Below the pieces are notes generated by a model. That model ran no database searches. It saw nothing but the letters and a program-made list of their open reading frames with translations, and was not told the origin of the DNA. The translations under genes were made by a program, and so were the position numbers. A DNA stretch of 39,539 bases from positions 1 to 39,539 of the forward strand of contig JADFXJ010000025.1 in assembly GCA_015233615.1 (NCBI GenBank), in the 5' to 3' direction. Each line of letters opens with the position of its first letter. Position 1 is the stretch's first letter. This DNA is from Nitrospirota bacterium. GTDB taxonomy: Bacteria; Nitrospirota; Thermodesulfovibrionia; Thermodesulfovibrionales; Magnetobacteriaceae. Shown here in pieces: positions 1-7,777 of the stretch.

Positions 1-2
1 AC

Positions 3-143
3 ATAAAAGTGATATTCCTGTCCGGGTATTCACAGGAAATCATATCGCACAAAGGTATTATAGACGACGGGCTGCAATTTATAGAGAAGCCTGCACATCC
101 AAATGAACTCTTGCTCAAGGTAAGGCAGGTATTGGATGCGTGA
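3..143 (+). CDS. Response regulator receiver domain, C-terminal end only (gene starts before the window)
   Basis: The frame open from the left edge encodes about 46 residues ending at the TGA at 141-143. It contains VIFLSGYS (strand beta-4 with the conserved Ser/Thr position) and FIEKP (the beta-5 Lys-Pro signature), followed by a final helix. This is the C-terminal third of a CheY-like receiver. The protein ends right after the receiver fold, so the receiver is C-terminal, as in hybrid histidine kinases or single-domain regulators. The stop codon overlaps the GTG start of the next gene by 4 bp (GTGA), which indicates co-transcription and translational coupling. What lies upstream cannot be seen. 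Confidence 0.8.
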   Translation: MKVIFLSGYSQEIISHKGIIDDGLQFIEKPAHPNELLLKVRQVLDA

Positions 144-1240
144 TAATAGATTATGAAAATGAGACGGGAAGCGAGGTGAGAAAGCCGCTTTTACTTATTG
201 TCGACGACGATCGGAACTTACTGAACTCTATCGCTTTGATTCTGGAGAGGTACGATTATTATTTTATTACCTGCGATAATGGCACAGAGGCTTTGTCGAT
301 TTTAGCGGAGAAAGATATAGACGTGGTGATATCGGATTTCAGGATGCCTGGCATGACGGGTTTGGAATTACTCGATAGGATTAAGAAGATAAACGCAGAA
401 ATACCGATCATGCTAATGACTGCTTACGCGGAGTTAGACATCGCAGTGGAAGCAATCAGAAAAGGCGCGTATAATTTCATTATAAAGCCGATAAATCCGG
501 AGCTTTTCTTAAATTTAATAAACCAGGCCATTGAACATGCTAATTATATACAGATTGAAAAGAATTACAAGGAGCACCTCGAAAAAGAAGTAGCCCAAAA
601 AACGAGAGAATTATATGAATCTCTGATCTTGTTAAATGACCTGAGTAACGAGATTGTAAAGAGGCTCACCATGGCGGCCGAGTTCAAAGACACCGACACC
701 GGGGAACATATTAAGCGGATAGGTTTATATGCCTCCGAGATATCGGGAGAACTGAAGATGCCATCGGGGTTTGTCGAAGCCATAGCGTTTGCAAGCCAGC
801 TCCACGACGTCGGAAAGATCGGAATCGCCGATGGAGTGCTCCTGAAACCCGGTAAACTTACACCGGACGAATGGAAATTAATCAGATCCCATCCTTTAAT
901 AGGAGCGAAAATACTTTCCAACTCATCTTATCCAAAGATAAAAGCATCCGAAATAATAGCGCTGTACCATCATGAAAGATGGGACGGAGGTGGATATCCA
1001 TATGGATTAAAAGGCGAGGAGATTCCGCTTGAGGCAAGAATAACCATTATCTGCGACCAGTACGACGCGCTGAAAATGAGAAGGCCATATAAACCGCCGC
1101 TTAGCCAGGAAGAAGTAATCGAAATAATCACAAAAGGGGATGGAAGAACACTGCCGGAGCATTTCGACCCCGAAATTCTAAACGTGTTCAAAAAAATATC
1201 GTCGAGATTCGAGGAGATATTCAACTCATACATTACTTAA
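140..1240 (+). CDS. Response regulator with HD-GYP domain (cyclic-di-GMP phosphodiesterase, RpfG class)
   Basis: This is a 366-residue two-domain regulator. Residues about 17-130 form a receiver with acidic residues DDD (22-24), phospho-acceptor Asp66 (SDFRMPG), Thr94 and Lys116 (KPINP). A helical linker (about 130-170) leads to an HD-GYP domain with HDVGKIG (His222-Asp223), an HH pair (277-278) and GGGYP (283-287). The family hydrolyses cyclic di-GMP in the cytoplasm, and the catalytic set looks intact. The assigned GTG start at 140 overlaps the previous stop. A second GTG at 176 (residue 13), preceded by GGGAAG, is an alternative start that would keep the receiver whole. The neighbours are a receiver gene upstream and a receiver-kinase gene 58 bp downstream, so this is probably one phosphorelay cluster in which c-di-GMP turnover is the output. 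Confidence 0.93.
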   Translation: MIIDYENETGSEVRKPLLLIVDDDRNLLNSIALILERYDYYFITCDNGTEALSILAEKDIDVVISDFRMPGMTGLELLDRIKKINAEIPIMLMTAYAELDIAVEAIRKGAYNFIIKPINPELFLNLINQAIEHANYIQIEKNYKEHLEKEVAQKTRELYESLILLNDLSNEIVKRLTMAAEFKDTDTGEHIKRIGLYASEISGELKMPSGFVEAIAFASQLHDVGKIGIADGVLLKPGKLTPDEWKLIRSHPLIGAKILSNSSYPKIKASEIIALYHHERWDGGGYPYGLKGEEIPLEARITIICDQYDALKMRRPYKPPLSQEEVIEIITKGDGRTLPEHFDPEILNVFKKISSRFEEIFNSYIT

Positions 1241-1298
1241 ATGGGTATTACGTAATGTAATCATCTTACATAAAAGGCCGATTAAAAGGTAATATAAA

Positions 1299-2501
1299 TT
1301 GTATAAAATATTAATAGTAGACGACGATAGCCAGGTACGGTTCAGCTTAGGCATGATTTTAAGAAGAGCTGGGCATGTGGTCATGGAAGCTTCCAACGGT
1401 AATGAAGCTATAGATATTTTCTCTAATGAAAGGCCGTGTGTGGTATTGCTCGATTTAATGATGCCGGGAATAGACGGCATAGAGACGTTAAAGGAATTGC
1501 AAAAGATAGATTCTTTGGTACCGGTTATTATGATAACCGGTTATGGGGACGTTTCTACCGCAGTGGATGCTATAAAACACGGAGCATATGACTTCACTCT
1601 TAAGCCGACGGATATAAACAGACTTTTAATAACGATACATAAAGCCATAGAGAAACAAGATCTTGAAAGGCAAAATCAAAAACTGTTAATTCAACAATCC
1701 AAACTGGCAACACTTGGAGAGATGATAGGCTCCATCGCCCACCAATGGAAACAGCCGCTTAGTTCGATTAATTTAATCATACAGGATTTGGAAGACGCTT
1801 ACGCCAATGGAGAAATGAACAAAGAGTATTTGGACGATTCCGTAAAATCGATTTTAGAGCAGACAAGATACATGTCCGAAACGATAGGAGATTTCAGGCA
1901 GTTTTTCAAACCGGATAAAGAGAAGAAGTCATTTGACATATTAAAATCCATTAGAGAAGTGTATTCTCTTATAGAAAGACAGTTGCGAAGCTTAAACATT
2001 GCGTTTTCGATTCATTGCCGATGTGATAAAAAAACAGAGTGCGATGCTCTGATAAACTTAAAACCGTGCGAACATAATTATATGGCTATAAAAGGTTATC
2101 CCAACGAATTTAAACAAGTAGTTTTGAATATTGTAAATAACGCAAGAGATGCTATAGTCGACAGACGTACGGAGGGAAAAATCGGTAAAAATGAGATTGG
2201 ATGTTCAGTTGCAATTGGATGTCAGGCGATAAAAGGAAATATTAAAATTCAAGTTGAAAAGCAAGCCGGTTCTATAAGAGTGGCCGTAAATGACAACGGT
2301 GGAGGGATTCCGGAAAGTGTAATCGACAAAATATTCGAACCATATATAACCACAAAACAAGGGGACAAGGGTACCGGTATCGGATTATATATGTCGAAAG
2401 TTATAATTAAGAACATGGGAGGCCGGTTATTTGCTCATAATATTGGCAACGGCGCTATGTTTACAATAGAATTCTTCTCCGATATTGCGGAATTGAGTTA
2501 A
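1299..2501 (+). CDS. Receiver-histidine kinase hybrid
   Basis: This 400-residue cytoplasmic protein has no membrane segment. Residues 1-120 are a receiver (Asp52 in LLDLMMPG, Thr80, Lys102 in LKPTD). A coiled linker about 120-135 follows, then a HisKA-type dimerisation domain with His148 in IAHQWKQPL. The HATPase_c domain (about 215-395) shows an N-box (VNNARDAI), a G1 box (DNGGGIP) and a G2 box (GTGIGLYMSK). It should autophosphorylate His148 and be gated by its own N-terminal receiver. The start is TTG at 1299 with AAAAGG about 10 bp upstream; no ATG fits. It lies 58 bp after the HD-GYP gene, on the same strand. No input domain is visible, so the signal probably comes from a partner kinase through the receiver. 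Confidence 0.92.
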   Translation: MYKILIVDDDSQVRFSLGMILRRAGHVVMEASNGNEAIDIFSNERPCVVLLDLMMPGIDGIETLKELQKIDSLVPVIMITGYGDVSTAVDAIKHGAYDFTLKPTDINRLLITIHKAIEKQDLERQNQKLLIQQSKLATLGEMIGSIAHQWKQPLSSINLIIQDLEDAYANGEMNKEYLDDSVKSILEQTRYMSETIGDFRQFFKPDKEKKSFDILKSIREVYSLIERQLRSLNIAFSIHCRCDKKTECDALINLKPCEHNYMAIKGYPNEFKQVVLNIVNNARDAIVDRRTEGKIGKNEIGCSVAIGCQAIKGNIKIQVEKQAGSIRVAVNDNGGGIPESVIDKIFEPYITTKQGDKGTGIGLYMSKVIIKNMGGRLFAHNIGNGAMFTIEFFSDIAELS

Positions 2502-2715
2502 ATATGACAATATGCAGGGAAACAGAAGTAAACCCTGTACAGTTATCTCCTGTAGTGTAATTATTCTAACTACACGTATTATATGCATTATTTAGAATTC
2601 ACTCTACTTTTATAGCAGAACATCCGTTTCAAATGGAGGCTGGAGACGAGTGTTGGGTCTACCCAGTCCGGATAGGGGGAAATCCTTCCTCTGGCTACGA
2701 CCGCTTGCGGCATTC
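2502..2715. other. Intergenic segment after the kinase gene
   Basis: No convincing gene is visible here. The segment contains a weak dyad (TGTAGT at about 2552, ACTACA about 12 bp later) that could act as a terminator-like or operator-like hairpin, though no clear T-run follows. The sequence near 2630-2700 is GC-richer. I tested it by eye for tRNA cloverleaf features and found none. Confidence 0.4.
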
Positions 2716-3012
2716 TTAGCGTTTAAGAATCTTTTTCATTATCGGTCCGCTGATGAGACTGGTTAACATTGCCATCACCAGAAGAGCCACGTAAATTTGT
2801 TCGTCTATAAGCTTTGCATGATATGCGGGGGAGATGGATGCCCTGGCTCTTATGCCGGTTACCACCATTTATCAGGCCGGCCACGGCAGTCCGGGTCGGC
2901 CGGCTATTGTGCCGACGTTGACAGACAGGGGGCACTCTCTGTTCAAGCCGGAGGCAAGCTTCGTGAGAAGGACGACCAAGGAAAAGACAAGGACGACAAT
3001 GGCAAGAACGAT
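2716..3012 (-). pseudogene. Decayed 3' end of a CPA2-type cation:proton antiporter
   Basis: On the minus strand, 2868 down to 2716 encodes an open segment ending in a normal stop. It includes LIDEQIYVALLVMAML and TSLISGPIMKKIL, which match the last transmembrane helix and tail typical of CPA2 Na+(K+)/H+ antiporters. An in-frame stop lies immediately upstream. A second hydrophobic segment (LAIVVLVFSLVVLLTK, about 2920-3012) follows in another frame, so the piece is frameshifted as well as 5'-truncated. It sits next to a dispersed repeat and IS-like repeats that probably took part in the loss of the rest. Family assignment rests on the C-terminal motif only. Confidence 0.55.
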
Positions 3013-3016
3013 TCCT

Positions 3017-3039
3017 GGACTTGCCCGGAATGACGAAGG
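3017..3039 (+). repeat. Copy of a dispersed short repeat (core GGACTTGCCCGGAAT)
   Basis: The core GGACTTGCCCGGAATGA here recurs at 13318-13333 (inverted orientation) and, with small changes, at 33486-33510, 33531-33557 and about 34344-34370. All copies lie between genes. Its function is unknown. It marks the boundary of the antiporter remnant. Confidence 0.6.
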
Positions 3040-3165
3040 GGGTGGGGTTGACGGAAAGGGGTTGGAATGATGGGCAAGGACTGCAAAAGAGTTGAGCATC
3101 GAGTGACTTTACCCGACAGAGGATAATTGACACGACACTGGTATCGAAAACGTTTTTCAAACGTC

Positions 3166-3215
3166 AAAATAGGACATTCTTATCTTGGTTAAAATAGGAC
3201 ATTTCTATTTTGGCT
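3166..3215 (+). repeat. Two tandem 25-bp repeats resembling an insertion-sequence end
   Basis: Units at 3166-3190 and 3191-3215 share AAAATAGGACATT at the start and a T-rich second half ending in TTGG. Multiple 20-25 bp terminal repeats with this motif style are typical of IS21-family ends (recognised from memory of the family, not searched). No transposase gene remains, so this would be a solo end or relic. Confidence 0.45.
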
Positions 3216-3236
3216 TAACATCATATAATATTTTAG

Positions 3237-3266
3237 TTGACAGCATTTGGATGCCGGAACTATAAT
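3237..3266 (+). promoter_or_regulatory. Sigma70-type promoter TTGACA-N18-TATAAT
   Basis: A perfect -35 (3237-3242) and a perfect -10 (3261-3266) are separated by 18 bp. Transcription would start near 3273 and leave an unusually long leader of about 265 nt before the hydrolase start at 3539. The leader is AT-rich and contains short direct repeats (TCGATAT twice at about 3345-3361; a TATATATCTA motif twice at about 3382-3405), but I see no known riboswitch. Confidence 0.65.
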
Positions 3267-3538
3267 TAGTTGTTCGGTAGGAGAATCGCTCAAATCGCTC
3301 AATTTGAATAGTAATAAAAATGTTTAATTGCTTTAAACGTTTAATCGATATGCCTCGATATAGCTTGCGGGAGAGATTTTGGTATATATCTATTGTATAT
3401 ATCTAAAGGTTAAACACATAGGCAATCTGAGGGTAATTTGGGTTTTAATCGTAGTATTCCGAACAATAGTAAGTCATGACACAGGCTGAAACGGTTTCTT
3501 TTCAATATCTTTTTTCGAATAAGGGGGTAAGTATTGTC

Positions 3539-4432
3539 ATGTCTTTCAATAATACGTGCAAGGAAGGATATATTGCGTTAACCGGCGGCAAAGTATGGTA
3601 TAGGATTTGCGGTTCCGACAAAAAAGAAGTACCTTTAGTAGTTGTCCATGGAGGGCCGGGACTGTCGCACGATTATCTCGATACGTTAGAAGAGCTTTCG
3701 GATGAGCGGCCCGTAATATTTTACGACCAGCATTGCTGCGGAAACTCCGAGAAAAAAGAAGATTTGACCAACTGGACTCTCGACTATTTAGGTTTCGAAC
3801 TAGGACGGGTACTGGCAATGGCTGAGAAAACTCATGATTCGAATAAATATCACATCTTTGCCCATTCCTTCGGAGCTTCCGTTGCCGTATCACACATATT
3901 GCATACAAAGTTGGACGGGCTCGTAAGCCTCGTACTGGCAAGTCCGAGTTTGAGCATTCCCCTTCTTCGTGACGACTTAAACAGGTGCATATCTTTATTG
4001 CCTCAATCCGTCCGGGACATCCTGAAAAGCGAGACACCGCCCGGGAAGTTTGATGAGGCACCGATGGCTTTTTATAAATCGTTTTTTTGCCGTATGAATC
4101 CATTTCCGGATTGCCTTAACAGAACCCTGGAGAAAATTAACATAAGCATGTTCGATTACATGTTTGGCCCGGGTCTCTTTCATCTCACGGGAACTCTTAA
4201 AGAATTCGACGTAACCGACAGGCTCGGTGAGCTTTCCCTTCCCACTCTCCTGACTTGCGGTGTTTATGATGAAATCACTCCCGATACGGTAAAGTATTAT
4301 CACGGAAAGATAAGAAATTCGGAAATGGCGATTTTTAACGAATCATCCCATATGCCTCACCTTGAACAGAAAGACGAGTATTTGAACTATATCCGGAGCT
4401 TTTTAATCAAGCATGACGTTAACGCAGGATAA
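3539..4432 (+). CDS. Alpha/beta hydrolase, proline iminopeptidase-like (peptidase S33 family)
   Basis: The 297-residue soluble protein shows the S33 hallmarks: oxyanion motif HGGPG, the DQ-x5-S motif (YDQHCCGNS), a nucleophile elbow AHSFGAS, the acid in CGVYDEITP and the catalytic His in SSHMPHLEQ. The nucleophile elbow reads A-H-S-F-G rather than the usual G-x-S-x-G, so substrate preference may differ from classical prolyl aminopeptidases. I chose ATG 3539 because AAGGGGGTAA lies 9-11 bp upstream. An in-frame ATG at 3476 has no ribosome site. The gene is followed after 49 bp by the first large SARP/BTAD regulator on the same strand, suggesting one transcript from the promoter at 3237-3266. 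The substrate is unknown; a signalling peptide or amide is one possibility. Confidence 0.85.
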   Translation: MSFNNTCKEGYIALTGGKVWYRICGSDKKEVPLVVVHGGPGLSHDYLDTLEELSDERPVIFYDQHCCGNSEKKEDLTNWTLDYLGFELGRVLAMAEKTHDSNKYHIFAHSFGASVAVSHILHTKLDGLVSLVLASPSLSIPLLRDDLNRCISLLPQSVRDILKSETPPGKFDEAPMAFYKSFFCRMNPFPDCLNRTLEKINISMFDYMFGPGLFHLTGTLKEFDVTDRLGELSLPTLLTCGVYDEITPDTVKYYHGKIRNSEMAIFNESSHMPHLEQKDEYLNYIRSFLIKHDVNAG

Positions 4433-4481
4433 CGTATAAGATAACTTGTAATCCGACTTATAATGAGGGGAGAAAATATAA

Positions 4482-7400
4482 ATGCCGAATACTAATCTGG
4501 CAAAGATTACGGCTCCTCGCCTTCACATGGTAATGGAGCGGAAAAGGTGTTTTCAGATTGTCGATACCGCCCTGGATAAATCCGTTGTATGGGTATCGGC
4601 GCCGGGCGGCTCCGGAAAAACTACGTTAGTCGCGAGCTATCTCAATAGCAGGAAGGTTCATCAACTGTGGTATCGTATAGATGAAAGAGACATCGACGTC
4701 GCGACGTTTTTCCAATACATAAAACAGGGCGTTAAAATGCAAACGCCCACAAAGCCTACGGCATTGCCCGATTTCACGCCGGACCACTTCAGAGATATTA
4801 ACTCATTCACGATGATGTACTTCGAAAGAATATTCGAAGAATTAAAACCTCCTTACGTACTGGTTTTTGACGATTATCAGGATCTTCCGGCCGACTCGGC
4901 GTTTCACGAGATGCTTTGCAAGGGCCTGTATTTATTGCCTGAAGGCATACCCGAAGGAGTAAAAATCATCTTGATAAGCAGGGGAGAGCCTCCGCCCGCA
5001 TACGTTCGGCTGCTGGCAAACGGAAAGATAAACTTCGTCGGTTGGGACGAGGTAAGATTCACTTTGGACGAAACATGGGAGTTCATAAAAAGTGGTACGC
5101 GATATACCGTCGAGGATGGCGTAGTCGAAAAGTTATACGATGAAACGGGCGGCTGGGTAGCAGGTTTGATACTGGCAATCGGGCAGATTGACAAAACAAA
5201 GAACACCGCTCTTTACAAAAGTGCGACTACACGTGAAATATTGTTCGATTATTTTTCGCGGGAGATATTTGGAACTATAGATAAAGAAGTTCGGGAACTT
5301 TTGCTTAAAACAGCTTATTTACCAGAGTTTAACGTTGAAATGGCAAAGAGGATATCGGTAAACGCGCAAACCGAAAGAGTCCTGACGCGGGAAAACAAAC
5401 AGTACTTTATTATGGAAAGACATGTAAACGATGACGTCATATTTAGCTATCATGCATTATTCAGGGATTTTTTATTAAAGCGATCAAAAGACTACTATGG
5501 ACAAAAGGCAGATGAGATAATATTACAGGCAGCGGATATTTTAGAGGAATACGGGTACGTCGAAGAAAGTGCCCGACTGCTTATCGAAATAAAACATTGG
5601 GAAAGACTTGAACGCTTAATGCTTAAGAACGTGCCGGATTTGATTGCCATTGGAAGAAACAATATTGCCGATAGTTGGTTTTCCCTTATTCCGGATGAAT
5701 TTGTACGACAACACCCGTGGCTCATGTACTGGCATGGCATGAACAGGTTGTCTCTAAACCCGCAGGAGGCCCGCACGATATTAGAAGCCGTATATGTCTT
5801 ATTCACAAAGATACACGATTCGGAGGGCCGGCTCCTGACGTTATGTGCCGTAATCAAGACTTTTATGTTCGAATGGAAGAATTTTTACCCGCTTGACTAC
5901 TGGATAAAAGAGTTCGAAGACGAATTGATCGAAGCATATAGAAACACCGGATCTATTCAGATCAGGGAAGAGGTAGTGTCAAGTATTGTGGCGGCGTTTA
6001 TTTTCCGTAAACCCGGCCACAGAGATATGGATTATTGGTTAACTGAGGCCGAGGAGATTGTACGGAATTCTAAAGACACCGAAAAACGAATGTTTATCGG
6101 CTATAATATCACCCTTTACTACCTATGGTCCGGTTTGATATTTAAAGCCGGCCGTATCGTGGAGATATTGTCACCTCTGTACGGAAAAACAAAAAAGTAT
6201 CCGCTGCTGAAATTGATGTGTCTGAGAGCGGAAGTCTTGTATAGATGCTATAGAGCTTCTTATAAAAAGGCCATTAAAACCGTTGAGGAAGGATTCGGGG
6301 TTGCGGAGGAAACAGGCATTCACCTGATGGATATGATGTTGTTAGGGGTGGGTATTTATGCTTCTGTTCCTGCCGGGGATAATGAGAGAGCGCAGAGGTA
6401 TCTGCAAAAGATGGAGTCTTGCATGGAAGGTCTCCAATGTTATGGAGCATGCTATTATCAGATAGCATCTCTGGTTGCAATTGCTAACGGTAATATTTCC
6501 TCCGCAATCGAACATGCCGAAAAACACCTGGCCATTATGGAACAACAGGGTAATCAATTAATGATGATAGTTCATAAATATAATTTTGCGCATTTATTAA
6601 TAGAGGCGGGGCGTTATGATGAAGCCCGTCGGTACTTAAGGGATATCGAGAGAATCGGTGAGATTACAAAGAGTATGATGCCCCCTTATTATTCTTCTAT
6701 GGCCGAAGCCCTTATCGCTTTAAAAAATAATGACATAAAACAATTTGCGGATAGATTCGAAAATTCCGTCAAGTTGGCTGAAGTATCGGGAATGAGGTGG
6801 ATAACGCCTTTTAGGAAACCCGTGGATTTATTATGTAAAGCGGCTCTCGATAGAGAAGTTCAAGTCGATTATGTAAAGGAATTGATAAGGCTCCATAATC
6901 TCACACCGCACGAACGGATAATAGAAAACTGGCCATATCCTCTTAAAATCTACACCTTTGGGAGATTTTCGATTGAAAAAGACGGCAAACCCGTCGAGTT
7001 CAAAGGCAAGGTGCAGAAGATACCTCTATTATTGCTTAAAGTGTTGGTAGCGTCAGGCGGCACGAGCGTCGGTATAGAAAACATATCCGATACCTTGTGG
7101 CCGGAGGTCGATGGCGATACGGCTAAAATATCTTTTAACACCACCATGCATCGTCTTCGCAAGTTGCTAAGCGATAGTGACGACGTGGTCTTGATTTCTG
7201 ACGGCCACGCCACGCTTAATCAGAATTATTGCTGGACGGACGTGTGGGCCTTCGAAAGTTTATGTGGTAAGGTTGAAAATATGTGTAAAAATCGCATAAA
7301 AAAAGATCCTGAAGAAACGGATGATTACCAGGAGGCATGGGGGTTGCTTATTAAAGCATTAGATCTCTACAAAGGACACTTTTTTGAAACCGAATCGGAC

Positions 7401-7733
7401 TTGCAGTGGGCGTTAACTACTCGTGAACGCTTGAAAAGTAAGTTTGTAGATATCTTGCTTAACATGGGAATATGGTGTGAGGAGGCCGCCCAATCGGAAA
7501 ACGCAATAGAATGTTACAATAAAGGCATATGGATAGAACCTCATGCCGAGGCGTTTTATCAGAATCTTATACTATGCCGTCTTCGTCTTGGCCATTATGC
7601 CGAGGCTTTGCAGGCGTACGAACGGTGCCGTGATGAGCTTTCCGCTGCTTTTGGTATAGAGCCGTCGGAAAAAACAAAGAAAATTATCGATTCTTTAAGA
7701 GAAAATCGACGGAAGCACAATCCTGCATATTAA
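4482..7733 (+). CDS. Giant ATPase-TPR-SARP/BTAD transcriptional regulator, copy 1
   Basis: This is a 1083-residue STAND/MalT-like regulator. The N-terminus has a P-loop (APGGSGKTTL, about 40-49) and a Walker-B-like FDDYQDLP (about 128-135), followed by the ETGGWVAGL arm typical of MalT-class ATPases. A long helical TPR-like region spans about 340-800. From about 820 a winged-helix SARP/OmpR-type DNA-binding domain (IYTFGRFSIEKDGKPV ... ISDTLWPE) is followed by a bacterial transcriptional activator domain (about 930-1070, ending AYERCRDELSAAFGIEPS). The family uses nucleotide binding and TPR ligand sensing to control DNA binding. A strong GAGGGGAG ribosome site precedes the ATG. It is paralogous to the next gene (44 bp away). 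The ligand and target genes are unknown; the upstream hydrolase is a possible partner. Confidence 0.88.
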   Translation: MPNTNLAKITAPRLHMVMERKRCFQIVDTALDKSVVWVSAPGGSGKTTLVASYLNSRKVHQLWYRIDERDIDVATFFQYIKQGVKMQTPTKPTALPDFTPDHFRDINSFTMMYFERIFEELKPPYVLVFDDYQDLPADSAFHEMLCKGLYLLPEGIPEGVKIILISRGEPPPAYVRLLANGKINFVGWDEVRFTLDETWEFIKSGTRYTVEDGVVEKLYDETGGWVAGLILAIGQIDKTKNTALYKSATTREILFDYFSREIFGTIDKEVRELLLKTAYLPEFNVEMAKRISVNAQTERVLTRENKQYFIMERHVNDDVIFSYHALFRDFLLKRSKDYYGQKADEIILQAADILEEYGYVEESARLLIEIKHWERLERLMLKNVPDLIAIGRNNIADSWFSLIPDEFVRQHPWLMYWHGMNRLSLNPQEARTILEAVYVLFTKIHDSEGRLLTLCAVIKTFMFEWKNFYPLDYWIKEFEDELIEAYRNTGSIQIREEVVSSIVAAFIFRKPGHRDMDYWLTEAEEIVRNSKDTEKRMFIGYNITLYYLWSGLIFKAGRIVEILSPLYGKTKKYPLLKLMCLRAEVLYRCYRASYKKAIKTVEEGFGVAEETGIHLMDMMLLGVGIYASVPAGDNERAQRYLQKMESCMEGLQCYGACYYQIASLVAIANGNISSAIEHAEKHLAIMEQQGNQLMMIVHKYNFAHLLIEAGRYDEARRYLRDIERIGEITKSMMPPYYSSMAEALIALKNNDIKQFADRFENSVKLAEVSGMRWITPFRKPVDLLCKAALDREVQVDYVKELIRLHNLTPHERIIENWPYPLKIYTFGRFSIEKDGKPVEFKGKVQKIPLLLLKVLVASGGTSVGIENISDTLWPEVDGDTAKISFNTTMHRLRKLLSDSDDVVLISDGHATLNQNYCWTDVWAFESLCGKVENMCKNRIKKDPEETDDYQEAWGLLIKALDLYKGHFFETESDLQWALTTRERLKSKFVDILLNMGIWCEEAAQSENAIECYNKGIWIEPHAEAFYQNLILCRLRLGHYAEALQAYERCRDELSAAFGIEPSEKTKKIIDSLRENRRKHNPAY

Positions 7734-7777
7734 GTATTTTCAAGCAGTAATCTATATGTTAGATGGGTAAAGTATAA

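Noticed and set aside
2630-2715. Possible small structured RNA or tRNA in the GC-richer segment
   Set aside because: No cloverleaf, T-loop consensus or acceptor stem could be formed.
2723-3160. Several overlapping small frames on both strands in the 2.7-3.2 kb gap
   Set aside because: They are mutually overlapping and without ribosome sites. The only protein-like pieces are the antiporter fragments, which lie in two different frames.
3546-4103. A 185-codon minus-strand frame opposite the hydrolase
   Set aside because: The plus-strand hydrolase has complete catalytic motifs. The antisense frame is a shadow.
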